A stretch of 64,000 nucleotides of DNA from Prevotellamassilia sp. (lineage in GTDB: Bacteria > Bacteroidota > Bacteroidia > Bacteroidales > Bacteroidaceae): assembly GCA_009775705.1 (NCBI GenBank), contig VSQE01000003.1, positions 1-64,000 on the forward strand. The letters run 5' to 3'. Below are positions 33,051 through 41,203 of the stretch, piece by piece (position 1 is the first letter of the stretch; each line of letters starts with the position of its first letter). The notes under the pieces are model-generated. The model had not been told where the DNA came from and made no database searches. It saw only the letters and a program-made list of their open reading frames with translations. The position numbers were made by a program, and so were the translations under genes.

Positions 33051-33710
33051 TCATACCGTCCGTTTTTGTGACATTCCTTTTCGTCTTATCTCTTTTTCTT
33101 TCATGGCTTTATCTATTTCTTTATAGCGGCTGCGGAATTTCAGAAATGTATCTCGCGAGATGTTGAAACGCCTACATATATCGGCAATCGTGCAGTCCCG
33201 TTTCAACATGCCGACGACGACTTTCCGGTTTTCGATCAGCACATTCATTTTCGTGTAGCTGCCTTTTTTTCGTCCGAGGACGACACCCTCGGCTTTCCGC
33301 AGGGCGAGCGCCTCTTTGGTGCGCATCGAAATTAGATTGCGTTCAATCTCCGCTACCAAGCCGAAAGCGAAGCAGAGCACCTTGCTGTTGATGGAGTTGT
33401 CAAACGAATACCCCTCCTTGGTCGTGTAAAGGTTGATTCCTTTCTCCAGACATTTGCCCATGATGGCCATGAGGTCCGTTAGCGTGCGGCTTAGACGCGA
33501 TATTTCTGTGACAATCAGCGTGTCGCCATGCTTCATGCGCCGTATCAGCCCTCCTAATTTGCGGTCGCACTCCTTCTTCTTGCCGCTGGCGACCTCCGTT
33601 ACCCATTGGCTGACGGAAAGATTTCTACTGTCGGCGAAACGCCGGATCTCGTCTTGCTGGTTAGCCGGATTCTGTTTGCCCGTACTGACCCTTAAATAAC
33701 CTATTATCAT
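33051..33710 (-). CDS. Mpi-family serine DNA invertase
   Basis: 219 residues, a complete small serine invertase: GYLRVSTGKQNPANQQDEI with the catalytic S9, VASGKKKECDRKLGGLIRRMKHGDTLIVTEISRLSRT, then a long helix (FAFGLVAEIERNLISMRTKEALALRKAEG) and a C-terminal HTH (TIADICRRFNISRDTFLKF). This is the Mpi type, which inverts promoter segments in Bacteroides surface loci. It ends 18 bp from the right repeat of the invertible promoter, and no other invertase gene is nearby, so local control of the fimbrial switch is the simplest reading. An action on distant sites is also possible. Confidence 0.85.
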   Translation of the reverse strand: MIIGYLRVSTGKQNPANQQDEIRRFADSRNLSVSQWVTEVASGKKKECDRKLGGLIRRMKHGDTLIVTEISRLSRTLTDLMAIMGKCLEKGINLYTTKEGYSFDNSINSKVLCFAFGLVAEIERNLISMRTKEALALRKAEGVVLGRKKGSYTKMNVLIENRKVVVGMLKRDCTIADICRRFNISRDTFLKFRSRYKEIDKAMKEKEIRRKGMSQKRTV

Positions 33711-33726
33711 AGTCCTTAATTATTTT

Positions 33727-33748
33727 ACGGGAGCGACATTGCTCCCGT
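33727..33748. terminator. Hairpin upstream of the invertase
   Basis: Perfect stem acgggagc / gctcccgt with a 6-nt loop, just upstream of the invertase start. It lacks a clear T run; it may insulate the invertase from nearby transcripts. Confidence 0.45.
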
Positions 33749-33877
33749 CCGGTATAAATAAGGCATGATGGTTCGATATGAAAGGATTTTGTATATAATT
33801 GTAGGCGTAACATCTTATTTTACAATTATTTTATATCTTTCCGCTATACCCTTTTCCCTTTTCTTCCCGTTAACATT

Positions 33878-34165
33878 CTCTCGTCGGTTGGATTTTTCCA
33901 TGCAAAGGTACAGCAGTCGTCCGGCGTCAAGCACCGCCATGCTAACGGCTCGTGGATTTGCCCGGCAGCCTTCCCAAATCAGAGATGTCCTTTCAGTCCC
34001 CCGCCATGTCGTACCTGTCGGGTTGGGTATTCCGTGAAATCCCCGGTCGTTTGCTTGCCTTTCCGTCCTTTCCCTACTGTCTGACTTGCATGTAAAATCT
34101 CTCCCGGCAAGGAAAGCCGAAAAGCTTCCGAAGAGAGGGAAAAGAAAAACGATGTTTAATTTAAC
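33878..34165 (+). repeat. Long leader L5, near-identical to L6
   Basis: About 280 bp that match 40900-41185 at roughly nine in ten positions by eye. It contains caaaggta at 33903-33910 and ends in gagagggaaaagaaaaa. Unlike L6 it does not lead into an intact gene. With L6 it forms a direct repeat whose copies start 7,025 bp apart, enclosing the 34.4-40.7 kb cargo. Confidence 0.65.
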
Positions 34166-34369
34166 TTTTATGTATTATGCGTACAAATGTTAGTCAAATT
34201 ACGGACAGGAAAATTTGGGACGGATAGGAAGTGTCTCCGAATGCTATGCTTTAAGCAGAATTTGGACAAACTGTTTGGTTGAAAAGGAATTGCAGCTGTT
34301 GGTAGAACCTTATCGACAAGTTCAAAATAGCGGATAGAAGGATATATTAATTTTTAATCTTATCAAAAT
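34166..34369 (+). other. Degraded small gene after leader L5
   Basis: Where the leader's gene should start, a frame opens (MRTNVSQITDRKIWDG) but is stopped after 16 codons. Other pieces read in shifted frames (RIWTNCLVEKELQLLVEPYRQVQNSG). It looks like the wreck of a small gene. No promoter-like site found for the next gene. Confidence 0.35.
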
Positions 34370-35284
34370 ATGAGTATAATATGTACACGATGTGGCGGCA
34401 CGCAGGTAGTATGCGAAGCCACGATAAACCCCAACACTAAAGTGATAACGGAAATTTCCGACGATTCTTTGCAATTCGGCCGGTGCGAAACTTGTAAGGT
34501 ACGAAGCGTCCTGACGGATGTAGAGAAGACAAAGGCCGCCATCAAGAGCGGATTTGCCGGATTTGTCGAGGCAAACGGCAGGAATCCCCATTATGCAAGC
34601 TGTCGGATAGTATGGAAGTACACCAACGATTCCGAAGACGTAAAAATCCGGCTGCTGGAAAGCGGTGAAAGTATTGGAAACGACATGTTCTTCTCCTGCA
34701 ACAGCCTCCATGCCCTCGAATCTCTGGCGAAGTTCGGAAAAGAACCGTTCATCGTAACGGAATGTTACGGGTTCAAGACCTTTACAGAAGAGGAAATCTC
34801 CGATGAAAAAGCGTATGAATACGAGTTCGGAGACGAGAAAATCGTTGTTACAGGTAAAGAAGTACGTGCATTTTACTCGGAAGTATATAGGCTGACGGCA
34901 CAGGACATCGAACAGTTTGCAGCCTATAATACGGCAAAACGCAAGTATTATCGGAAAAATGATTGTCAGCTTACCCCGGAGTTTGTCCGACGGCTGCTTG
35001 ATGAAGAACATTTGATGAAAGCAGGTGAATCCGACAGTTTCACGATTCAGTTGTTCTTCCTGTGGTATGTGCGGATTCGGAGAGAACCTGAAAATCTTGC
35101 ACCGTTCAAATACGCTTTGGAAGCCTGTTGCTTGGATAATGTACAGACTTTCAGTCGCCGATACATCACGCTCGAAAAAGCATTGCTTCATTGCCTGAAC
35201 GGTTTCAATGAGAATGCGGTCATTCCGAACCGTTACCAATCCCTGCAAAACTATTTTTGCAGACATACACATGGCAAACGCTAA
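34370..35284 (+). CDS. 304-residue protein with N-terminal zinc ribbon
   Basis: Two CxxC knuckles (C5-x2-C8 and C39-x2-C42) form a zinc ribbon. The middle (DMFFSCNSLHALESLAKFGKEPFIVTECYGF) and the C-terminal helical part (LTPEFVRRLLDEEHLMKAGESDSFTIQLFF) have no motif I can name. The gene stands alone, with its own terminator (35315). It is found at the left of the cargo block. DNA or RNA binding is a fair guess from the ribbon only. Confidence 0.6.
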   Translation: MSIICTRCGGTQVVCEATINPNTKVITEISDDSLQFGRCETCKVRSVLTDVEKTKAAIKSGFAGFVEANGRNPHYASCRIVWKYTNDSEDVKIRLLESGESIGNDMFFSCNSLHALESLAKFGKEPFIVTECYGFKTFTEEEISDEKAYEYEFGDEKIVVTGKEVRAFYSEVYRLTAQDIEQFAAYNTAKRKYYRKNDCQLTPEFVRRLLDEEHLMKAGESDSFTIQLFFLWYVRIRREPENLAPFKYALEACCLDNVQTFSRRYITLEKALLHCLNGFNENAVIPNRYQSLQNYFCRHTHGKR

Positions 35285-35314
35285 TCCCCGGCAGAGGATT
35301 GTCTTGCAGTACAA

Positions 35315-35346
35315 GTCTCCGATCCTGTAAAACAGGTTTCGGAGAC
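35315..35346 (+). terminator. Terminator of the zinc-ribbon gene
   Basis: Stem gtctccgatcctg / caggtttcggagac with one bulge, followed by tttattc. Confidence 0.7.
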
Positions 35347-35488
35347 TTTATTCTGCACGGTCATTTCTCCGGTTGTCTTTCTATGTCGGCAGCTTCCTTG
35401 TTTAAGCCGGTACTCTATTCCTTTTATATTCAGCCGAATTATTTTTTATTCTATGATTTTTATTATAATTGTGTATACTTTAATGTTG

Positions 35489-36853
35489 CTATTCATTCAA
35501 TTTTACCCACTTTCGCTGGTTAGTACCAGACTCCATGACAAGACATTTTCCGTTTTCTATCATGTAAATGTGGATATATTGGCAAGGGACAACCTCTTTT
35601 CCCTGCCGGTTGACAACACCGTTCCGGTACGTGTATTTGGCGACAGCTTTGACCGCTTCGGCATACTGGCCGCCACCCAAGTTGAAGCTTTCAATGCGGA
35701 CATATCTGTCACAAGGAATAACCAACTTGGCTTCTTCTACGGTAGCACGTCCGGCAAAACCATCCTTTCCGCTTCCTTTGATATAAAGTTTCAGCCAATC
35801 GTCATATACATACATTTCATCATAGATTGGTTCGAGCACAATATTTCCGTCCGGGTCTATCATGCCATATTTCCCATCAAGGGAAACTTTGAGCAGGTTG
35901 TCCCTATATTGCTCTATTTTGTTATAAACTTGGGATGTGACTTGCTTGCCTGTCCGGTTATCCACCAGATAACAAAGACCGTCTTTATAAAGCGCATACC
36001 TGTTTCCCGGCAGCGTTCTCGAATAGTCGTATATGGGCGGAATGACCTCTTTTCCGTTCGAGTCAATGTAGCCAACCTTGTCGTTGAGAATGACATGGGC
36101 AAGGTTTCCGTCTGTAAACGCACCTATTTTCTCGTATTTGCATGGTGTCAGTACATTGCCTTCAAAGTCCATCAGACCGTATCTGGAATTATACGAGATG
36201 CGGTAATAGGGAGTGTCGTCTTTTGTGCGCAGCACTATCAGGGGCTTGCCTTCTTTATCCTCTATGGTATAGTAACCGTATTGGCAGGGCAGAATCATTT
36301 GTTTCTGCGCATTGAGGAAACCCTCCCTGCCGGCTTGGTTAACAACGAATAGCCCGCTTTTCAGTTGTTCTATTTTATCGTATTCAAACGGCACGAGCAC
36401 TTTACCCTCCGTATCGATGATGCCTGTCTTTCCGTTCTTTACCGCATAGGCTTCGTGTGAGGCAAACGGCGTGATACGTTCATAAATACAGGGAATGATT
36501 TCCCTGTTTTCCTTGGAGATGAAACCATACAGTTCCTCTTTTGCCACCAATGCCCTGCCTTGGAGGAAGTAAGCAGCCTGAGTATATTGTAGCGGGATGA
36601 CGATTTCTCCTTTACGGTCTATGTACCCAAAGTACCTGCCCACTTGCACTACTGCCAAATCTTCGGAAAATTCTTCGGCATAATCGTATTTGCCTTCTAT
36701 CCATTCCTTGCCTTTTTCATCGACATAGCCGAATTTCCCGTTTTCGCAACGGTGCGGTATAAGGGTAGATGGTGGTTGACTGTTACATGACATTATGAGC
36801 ATAAGCGGAACAGCCAAGAATAAATGTTTGAGCATACTTCTGATCGTTTTCAT
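35489..36853 (-). CDS. WG-repeat lipoprotein
   Basis: 454 residues. Lipobox IMSC (C23). It is built of about ten WG repeats of 35-45 residues (GKFGYVDEKGKEWIEGKYDYAEEF; YFGYIDRKGEIVIPLQYTQA; GKTGIIDTEGKVLVPFEYDKI; GREGFLNAQKQMILPCQYG; KVGYIDSNGKEVIPPIYD; GKYGMIDPDGNIVLEPIYD). Such repeats form beta-rich solenoids or propellers used for protein contact. It is the last gene of a four-gene envelope operon (39547 to 35489), where it may act as an outer, lipid-anchored partner. Function unknown. Confidence 0.8.
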   Translation of the reverse strand: MKTIRSMLKHLFLAVPLMLIMSCNSQPPSTLIPHRCENGKFGYVDEKGKEWIEGKYDYAEEFSEDLAVVQVGRYFGYIDRKGEIVIPLQYTQAAYFLQGRALVAKEELYGFISKENREIIPCIYERITPFASHEAYAVKNGKTGIIDTEGKVLVPFEYDKIEQLKSGLFVVNQAGREGFLNAQKQMILPCQYGYYTIEDKEGKPLIVLRTKDDTPYYRISYNSRYGLMDFEGNVLTPCKYEKIGAFTDGNLAHVILNDKVGYIDSNGKEVIPPIYDYSRTLPGNRYALYKDGLCYLVDNRTGKQVTSQVYNKIEQYRDNLLKVSLDGKYGMIDPDGNIVLEPIYDEMYVYDDWLKLYIKGSGKDGFAGRATVEEAKLVIPCDRYVRIESFNLGGGQYAEAVKAVAKYTYRNGVVNRQGKEVVPCQYIHIYMIENGKCLVMESGTNQRKWVKLNE

Positions 36854-36865
36854 AATGGACGATGT

Positions 36866-37921
36866 TTAATTTATTCTGATATATTGAGAATCCTCCTTTC
36901 GCCACGTCTTGCCTGAACCTGTTACATCTTTGTAGATTCCAAAGCCATGTTCGTAGGCTTCATACGTACCGTCATAATCTTCAATTATGATATTTCCGCG
37001 ACTTCCATTGCTCCCTCCACTGCCGGAGAATGCTGCCAGCCCCAGCCACAGTAAAGCTCCAAGTATCAAGGTGCTCAACATTCCAAGAAAAGAAATTCCC
37101 AAACCAAAAGCAAACACCGTGAACGAAAGGCTCATCCAAATACCACAATCTCTTAACAAATAGAGCAATACTGCCATATAGGCAACGAAAGCAAGTACGA
37201 AATGCCAAGTCTCGTTAAAGAACGGAGTTTCTGGCGAATCAGGGGTGATACTGTCGTATCTATTGTAATTAAAAATACCTAAGAACAGGATTACTCCTAC
37301 AATGATAAAGATACCAAACAGAAGTTTTCTCCAAAAGCCATCGAAAAGACTGCCCGTAAACTCCCGGTAAATAGTGTACTGGAAGAACAGGATGCCAATA
37401 GCTACAAAAAAATTGATAATAGTAAATATCCATCCTACATCCGAAGGGTCGCAGAACCAGACGAGTGCGCTGTCACTCCCAGCTCCGAACATGAACAGTT
37501 CAGCCCCGCCCCATAAAAGGCAACCTGCGTGGAACAACGATCTGGTATCTGTACGTAGTCCGATGAAGGCAATGACGGCAAACAGCAATATGGCAAAAGG
37601 GGTATAATGCCGGAGTTCGGAAAGACCGACTGTGGAGTAAGATGTTCCAGCCGGAGCAGCCAGAGTGGAGAAAGGCTCAAGGTATTGTTCATGCACATAG
37701 CCCGTGCGACCGTCATTCAAAGACACTTGTGCCCAATCATCTTCGCACGCCGTCACCTGCACGAGATCTCCATTGGACAACGATCCGATTTTAGCCCCAC
37801 CCGGTGCATTGCGCACATTGAGCGTGGAGTTAACGTTTACCCGATATAGACCGGGAGCAATGGCGGCAAAAGCGGTCATCGCAAAAAGGACTACCGCCAG
37901 TATTAATAAAAATCTTCTCAT
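36866..37921 (-). CDS. SH3-domain membrane protein with about six helices
   Basis: 351 residues: signal peptide, a bacterial SH3 domain (about 27-82; LYRVNVNSTLNVRNAPGGAKIGSLSNGDLVQVTAC), then six or so transmembrane helices (about 106-120, 130-145, 162-180, 205-222, 240-258, 265-295), then a polar tail. SH3 domains of this type often bind peptidoglycan. The start overlaps the neighbouring upstream gene's stop by 4 bp. Fits a wall-sensing or assembly role in the same operon as BatD-like and WG-repeat proteins. Confidence 0.72.
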   Translation of the reverse strand: MRRFLLILAVVLFAMTAFAAIAPGLYRVNVNSTLNVRNAPGGAKIGSLSNGDLVQVTACEDDWAQVSLNDGRTGYVHEQYLEPFSTLAAPAGTSYSTVGLSELRHYTPFAILLFAVIAFIGLRTDTRSLFHAGCLLWGGAELFMFGAGSDSALVWFCDPSDVGWIFTIINFFVAIGILFFQYTIYREFTGSLFDGFWRKLLFGIFIIVGVILFLGIFNYNRYDSITPDSPETPFFNETWHFVLAFVAYMAVLLYLLRDCGIWMSLSFTVFAFGLGISFLGMLSTLILGALLWLGLAAFSGSGGSNGSRGNIIIEDYDGTYEAYEHGFGIYKDVTGSGKTWRKEDSQYIRIN

Positions 37922-38664
37922 GGCAAAACGAACGGTTTATCAAATGACGACTGGCGCAATCTCCATAAGACTGCCGCACATAATGCAATCCAACACAGGT
38001 CGATGGCAATATACCCGCATGGCAGCGGAAACATGTTCAGCAGGATAGATACCACCATAACTGTCGCACCCGCAATGCCTAATACTTTGTCTTTCTTAAA
38101 CAGTAAGGCAAAGACAATGGCAAATGCCAAGAAAGCTGCCCAAAGCGCCCAATTACCGTAATAATTCAAATCGTTCATCCAATTCCGATTATTCCCTACA
38201 CGGGACGAAAGCAGAAGCCACATAAAAGGATAATCAGACTTGCCTTCCGTTTCCCAATAATTCTCCAAAGAACGGTACATTTCATCTCCGTCAAAACTGG
38301 ATACCATATACAAGTCGTAAACGGTATTCACCAAAATCGGAACGAGACTGACACACCACAGCACAAAAGCCGTTTCGCCCAGCCACTTGTTTACGTGTAC
38401 TTTCACTTTGGCGAAGAAAAGCGTCGTGAAGAAATAAAAGCAAACTGTGTAAGGAAAGTTAAGCCACACATAAAGAGGATATAGGGTAGTCGTGCTGTTT
38501 CCTCCGAACTCACTATACCAACCAACCTTTACCATTTCATCCTTACCGAAACCGGACAGGAACATCAGATTGACTAACAGCACATACGCCGTAGCCAGCA
38601 GCATTGCGGTTACAATTGTTTTCGTTTTCATATCCATAAGTTTTAGCTGTTTATTCGTGTGCAT
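37918..38664 (-). CDS. Polytopic membrane protein of the envelope operon
   Basis: 248 residues with about six hydrophobic helices (15-36, about 65-85, 95-115, about 172-188, 195-215, 220-240). The second Met-rich start (MDMKTKTIVTAMLLATAYVLL) may be the true start. No catalytic residues are visible. It overlaps the upstream gene by 14 bp and the next by 4 bp, so the operon is tightly coupled. Family unknown. Confidence 0.65.
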   Translation of the reverse strand: MHTNKQLKLMDMKTKTIVTAMLLATAYVLLVNLMFLSGFGKDEMVKVGWYSEFGGNSTTTLYPLYVWLNFPYTVCFYFFTTLFFAKVKVHVNKWLGETAFVLWCVSLVPILVNTVYDLYMVSSFDGDEMYRSLENYWETEGKSDYPFMWLLLSSRVGNNRNWMNDLNYYGNWALWAAFLAFAIVFALLFKKDKVLGIAGATVMVVSILLNMFPLPCGYIAIDLCWIALCAAVLWRLRQSSFDKPFVLP

Positions 38665-39547
38665 GGAGAGTGATGCCCTGACAGTTCACCCGTTGTTTTA
38701 CGAATTGGTGGTTGCCGTCCTCAAAAAATGCTTCAAACGGGTCTGAAGAAAGATTGTACCGCCTGATATAAACATCCATGTACAGGTCTCCTATACGAAG
38801 TTCTCCCGCCCGTAGGGGATAGAGTAATAACTTCCGGAACACCGCCACCTGATAATTCTTTCCATTCCGATGCTCTATTTGCCATGCGCTGCCCCGCAAA
38901 TCTATCGGTTCTATTTTGAAATCGTCCGAAGAGATGAGTTGTTCCATATTGGCGAGGCTATCTGCAAGGGATGTGGTATATAACTTGCATTCCAACACGA
39001 CGGGTTCATTTATACGAGGAGAGCGTTCTGATACGTTCATTGTCATAAAGACATCCGGTTTTGGTTGTGGGTCGGAAGAAGGAGGTAATTTCCCGTCAGG
39101 TACGACATTCACTGCGAGTTGCTGCGAATGTAGCTGATGCCCGTTCACCACAATACTTGCAGAGGGAATGGAACACCTGCCCACCTGTAATGCCTGCAAC
39201 ACATAAGTATAAGACTCTTGATATTTCCGGTTTATTTCTCCATCTACTTTTTCCACATTGGTGGCACTGCTTTTGGTGGGGCCAAGTAACACCTTAAAGC
39301 CTTTCAATTCGGGCACAGCAAGATTCTGTATTTCAACAGTAGCAGGTTTCTCCGGGAAAGATACAATAAATGTCAGCCGGAACTGTTTATTAATTTCGAT
39401 ATTCTCCGGAGCAGAAACTGTAAACGTAGGATCATTATTTGCGTATGCTTTTGCCGCTGTTCCGATAGCGCATAAGCAACATACCCATGCAATAAGTCGT
39501 TGGGAAAGAAATGTCTTTTTTGCGTGAACCGATAATTTATCCATCAT
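38651..39547 (-). CDS. BatD-like protein, short form
   Basis: 298 residues with a signal peptide. It matches the periplasmic part of the BatD (oxygen tolerance) family: FTVSAPENIEINKQFRLTFIV, LKGFKVLLGPTKSSATNVEKVDG, SYTYVLQALQVGRCSIPSASIVVNGH, INEPVVLECKLYTT. BatD proteins are normally 500-600 residues with a C-terminal membrane helix and stand in operons with BatA/B/C von Willebrand proteins and MoxR ATPases. Here both the membrane helix and those partners are missing. First gene of the operon; a new role in a small envelope complex is possible. Confidence 0.72.
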   Translation of the reverse strand: MMDKLSVHAKKTFLSQRLIAWVCCLCAIGTAAKAYANNDPTFTVSAPENIEINKQFRLTFIVSFPEKPATVEIQNLAVPELKGFKVLLGPTKSSATNVEKVDGEINRKYQESYTYVLQALQVGRCSIPSASIVVNGHQLHSQQLAVNVVPDGKLPPSSDPQPKPDVFMTMNVSERSPRINEPVVLECKLYTTSLADSLANMEQLISSDDFKIEPIDLRGSAWQIEHRNGKNYQVAVFRKLLLYPLRAGELRIGDLYMDVYIRRYNLSSDPFEAFFEDGNHQFVKQRVNCQGITLHAHE

Positions 39548-39628
39548 CCTAAGTTCTTTTATGTCTTCCCAGTCCTTAGAAGGCTGTTATTAAATAATAA
39601 AAGCGTGAACTGCAAATGCCACGTCTTA

Positions 39629-39744
39629 AATCGAAGGTCGTAGGAAACCTGTAGTACAGATATGGATATAGCAGCCCACGCTATAGCGTGAGAACCACTA
39701 TGCCTTCCTTGTACTACATCTGAAAATTTCCTACGTTTTCGATT
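39629..39744. repeat. 116-bp imperfect inverted repeat with a perfect central palindrome
   Basis: Arms aaatcgaaggtcgtaggaaa (from 39629) and tttcctacgttttcgattt (to 39744) pair with a few mismatches; further in, tagtaca / tgtacta pair, and in the middle is cacgctatagcgtg (39677-39690), a perfect palindrome. It stands upstream of the BatD-like gene. It could be a small MITE or a structured RNA. The rest of 39548-40035 holds a hairpin terminator at 39934-39966 (aaacggcctcg/cgagaccgttt) and no gene I would call. Confidence 0.6.
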
Positions 39745-39933
39745 TACAAGATAAGCATAACGCTTCTTTCTTTTCTAAATATGTCTTGGATAGAGTTGTC
39801 TCAATCCGATTGCAAATATACGAAAAAACTATCAATAAACTCTTTTCCTGATTAGAAAAGAAATTGCTATTCAGTAAATTATATAACTTGAACCTTATGA
39901 CCGCATTTGGCGACTGCATAATATGCACATAAA

Positions 39934-39966
39934 AAACGGCCTCGAATGATTATTCCGAGACCGTTT
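39934..39966. terminator. Terminator right of the palindrome
   Basis: Stem aaacggcctcg / cgagaccgttt with one mismatch. It can serve the minus-strand GNAT/antitoxin transcript that ends at 40036. Confidence 0.6.
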
Positions 39967-40035
39967 CTGTCAAATTCAAGTTATATCAGTCCTTTATATG
40001 GCAAGCGCGTTTTCAAAGGTGCGTCTTGTGGAATG

Positions 40036-40548
40036 TCATAAATATTGCTTTTCTATCTCTTCTGTCTTGTATAGAGGAAGAAAGCCGTTTTTGTCGTAAT
40101 ACTTAAGCACCCTTTCCTCGTTGTACGCATCCACTACGATAAAGCGGCATCCCGTTTTATTGTCCTCGTGACGGAACCAGTCTTTTATAAAGGTCATCAG
40201 TTGCTGTCCTACATGGCTCGGTGTGCCCTGATATTCCCGGTTTACCCCCAGTCTTCCTATCAGTACAGCCGGGTAGCTACGCCCACGTTTTGGGTTTACG
40301 ATATTACGTTACAAACGATTTTTGTCATTGGAAGAGATTAATTTGGTCTTGATGCTGTCATTAGCCAAGGTAAACAACGCTACAATACGATGCGGAAATT
40401 CAGTCGTCACCCAACAATAAGTTTTCCCTAAAAGTTCATCCGCATATAAATCGGCATCATGAAGGAAAAAATCATCAAGATCATCCTCGCCGCAAGTGAA
40501 AGGGAGACACTTTTCCCGCACTTCCCTATATAGGCAGGCATGACGCAA
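40036..40548 (-). pseudogene. GNAT acetyltransferase toxin, interrupted by a stop
   Basis: 170 codons of a single reading frame with one in-frame TAA at 40309-40311. Both halves fit a GNAT toxin of the TacT/AtaT kind: FTCGEDDLDDFFLHDADLYADELLGKTYCW, then (after the stop) RSYPAVLIGRLGVNREYQGTPSHVGQQLMTFIKDW, with the acetyl-CoA loop, and CRFIVVDAYNEERVLKYYDKNGF. The stop removes the acetyl-CoA-binding half. The change could be a single base. The neighbour upstream (28 bp) is its likely antitoxin. Confidence 0.78.
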
Positions 40549-40576
40549 TCATCGTATAAAGAAATCCCGTCCATTG

Positions 40577-40744
40577 TTAGTTGAATCGGAATGAACGGGA
40601 TTTCTCCAATACCTTTTGTAGCCGTTTCTTGGCCGCCACGGACAACTGTGGAGTTACCTTTACGGCATTCTTTTCTGCATTACGCACGAAATCTTCTGCC
40701 GTAGCACCTTCCAAAACCGGAATATTCTTAATCGTTATAACCAT
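40577..40744 (-). CDS. Antitoxin partner of the GNAT gene
   Basis: 55 residues, starting MVITIKNIPVLEGATAEDFVRNAEKNA. It is 28 bp upstream of the GNAT gene in the same direction, the usual antitoxin-first order. It resembles short antitoxins beside GNAT genes in Bacteroides, though without the full ribbon-helix-helix seen in DUF1778 proteins. The C-terminus is basic. With its toxin inactive, it may be relaxed from selection or serve against toxins elsewhere. Confidence 0.62.
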   Translation of the reverse strand: MVITIKNIPVLEGATAEDFVRNAEKNAVKVTPQLSVAAKKRLQKVLEKSRSFRFN

Positions 40745-40899
40745 AATCATTAATTTTATGCAAATACTACTTTATTACCATACAACAAAATGGTACGCAG
40801 AATTTAACAATAACAGGGTTATATCAATTCACAAACAATTTGCCACTTTTTTATGTGGTTATTCTAACCATATTACATTCCTCTTACTATCCTGTCGTC

Positions 40900-41203
40900 G
40901 CTCCCTCGCCGGTTAGATTTTCCCATGCAAAGGTACAGCGGTCGTCCGGCGTCAAGCACCACTGTGCTAACGGCTCTTGAATTTGCCCGGCAGCCTTCCG
41001 CAAATCAAAGATGGCCTTTCAGTTCCCCGACATGCCGTGCCTGTCGGGTTGGGTATTCCGTGAAATTCCCGGCCGTTTGCTTGCCTTTCCGTCCTTTCCC
41101 CGCTGTCTGGCTTGCATGTAAAATCTCTCCCGGCAAGGAAAGCCGAAAGGCTTCCGAAGGGAGGGAAAAGAAAAGCAAGTTCAACAAATTAAAATTCAAG
41201 GTT
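40900..41203 (+). repeat. Long leader L6, near-identical to L5
   Basis: Direct repeat of 33878-34165. caaaggta at 40928-40935; a GC stem (ctcccggcaaggaaagccg words, 41128-41160) and the gggagggaaaagaaaag end. It leads to the gene at 41204. Confidence 0.65.

Noticed and set aside
39731..39928. A 65-codon minus-strand frame upstream of the BatD-like gene
   Set aside because: It runs into the arm of the large inverted repeat and has no recognisable domain or start signal; could be chance in AT-rich DNA.
40925..41203. Upstream extension of the gene at 41204 through leader L6
   Set aside because: The extension reads the leader repeat, which in copy L5 is not part of any frame; translation starts at 41204.
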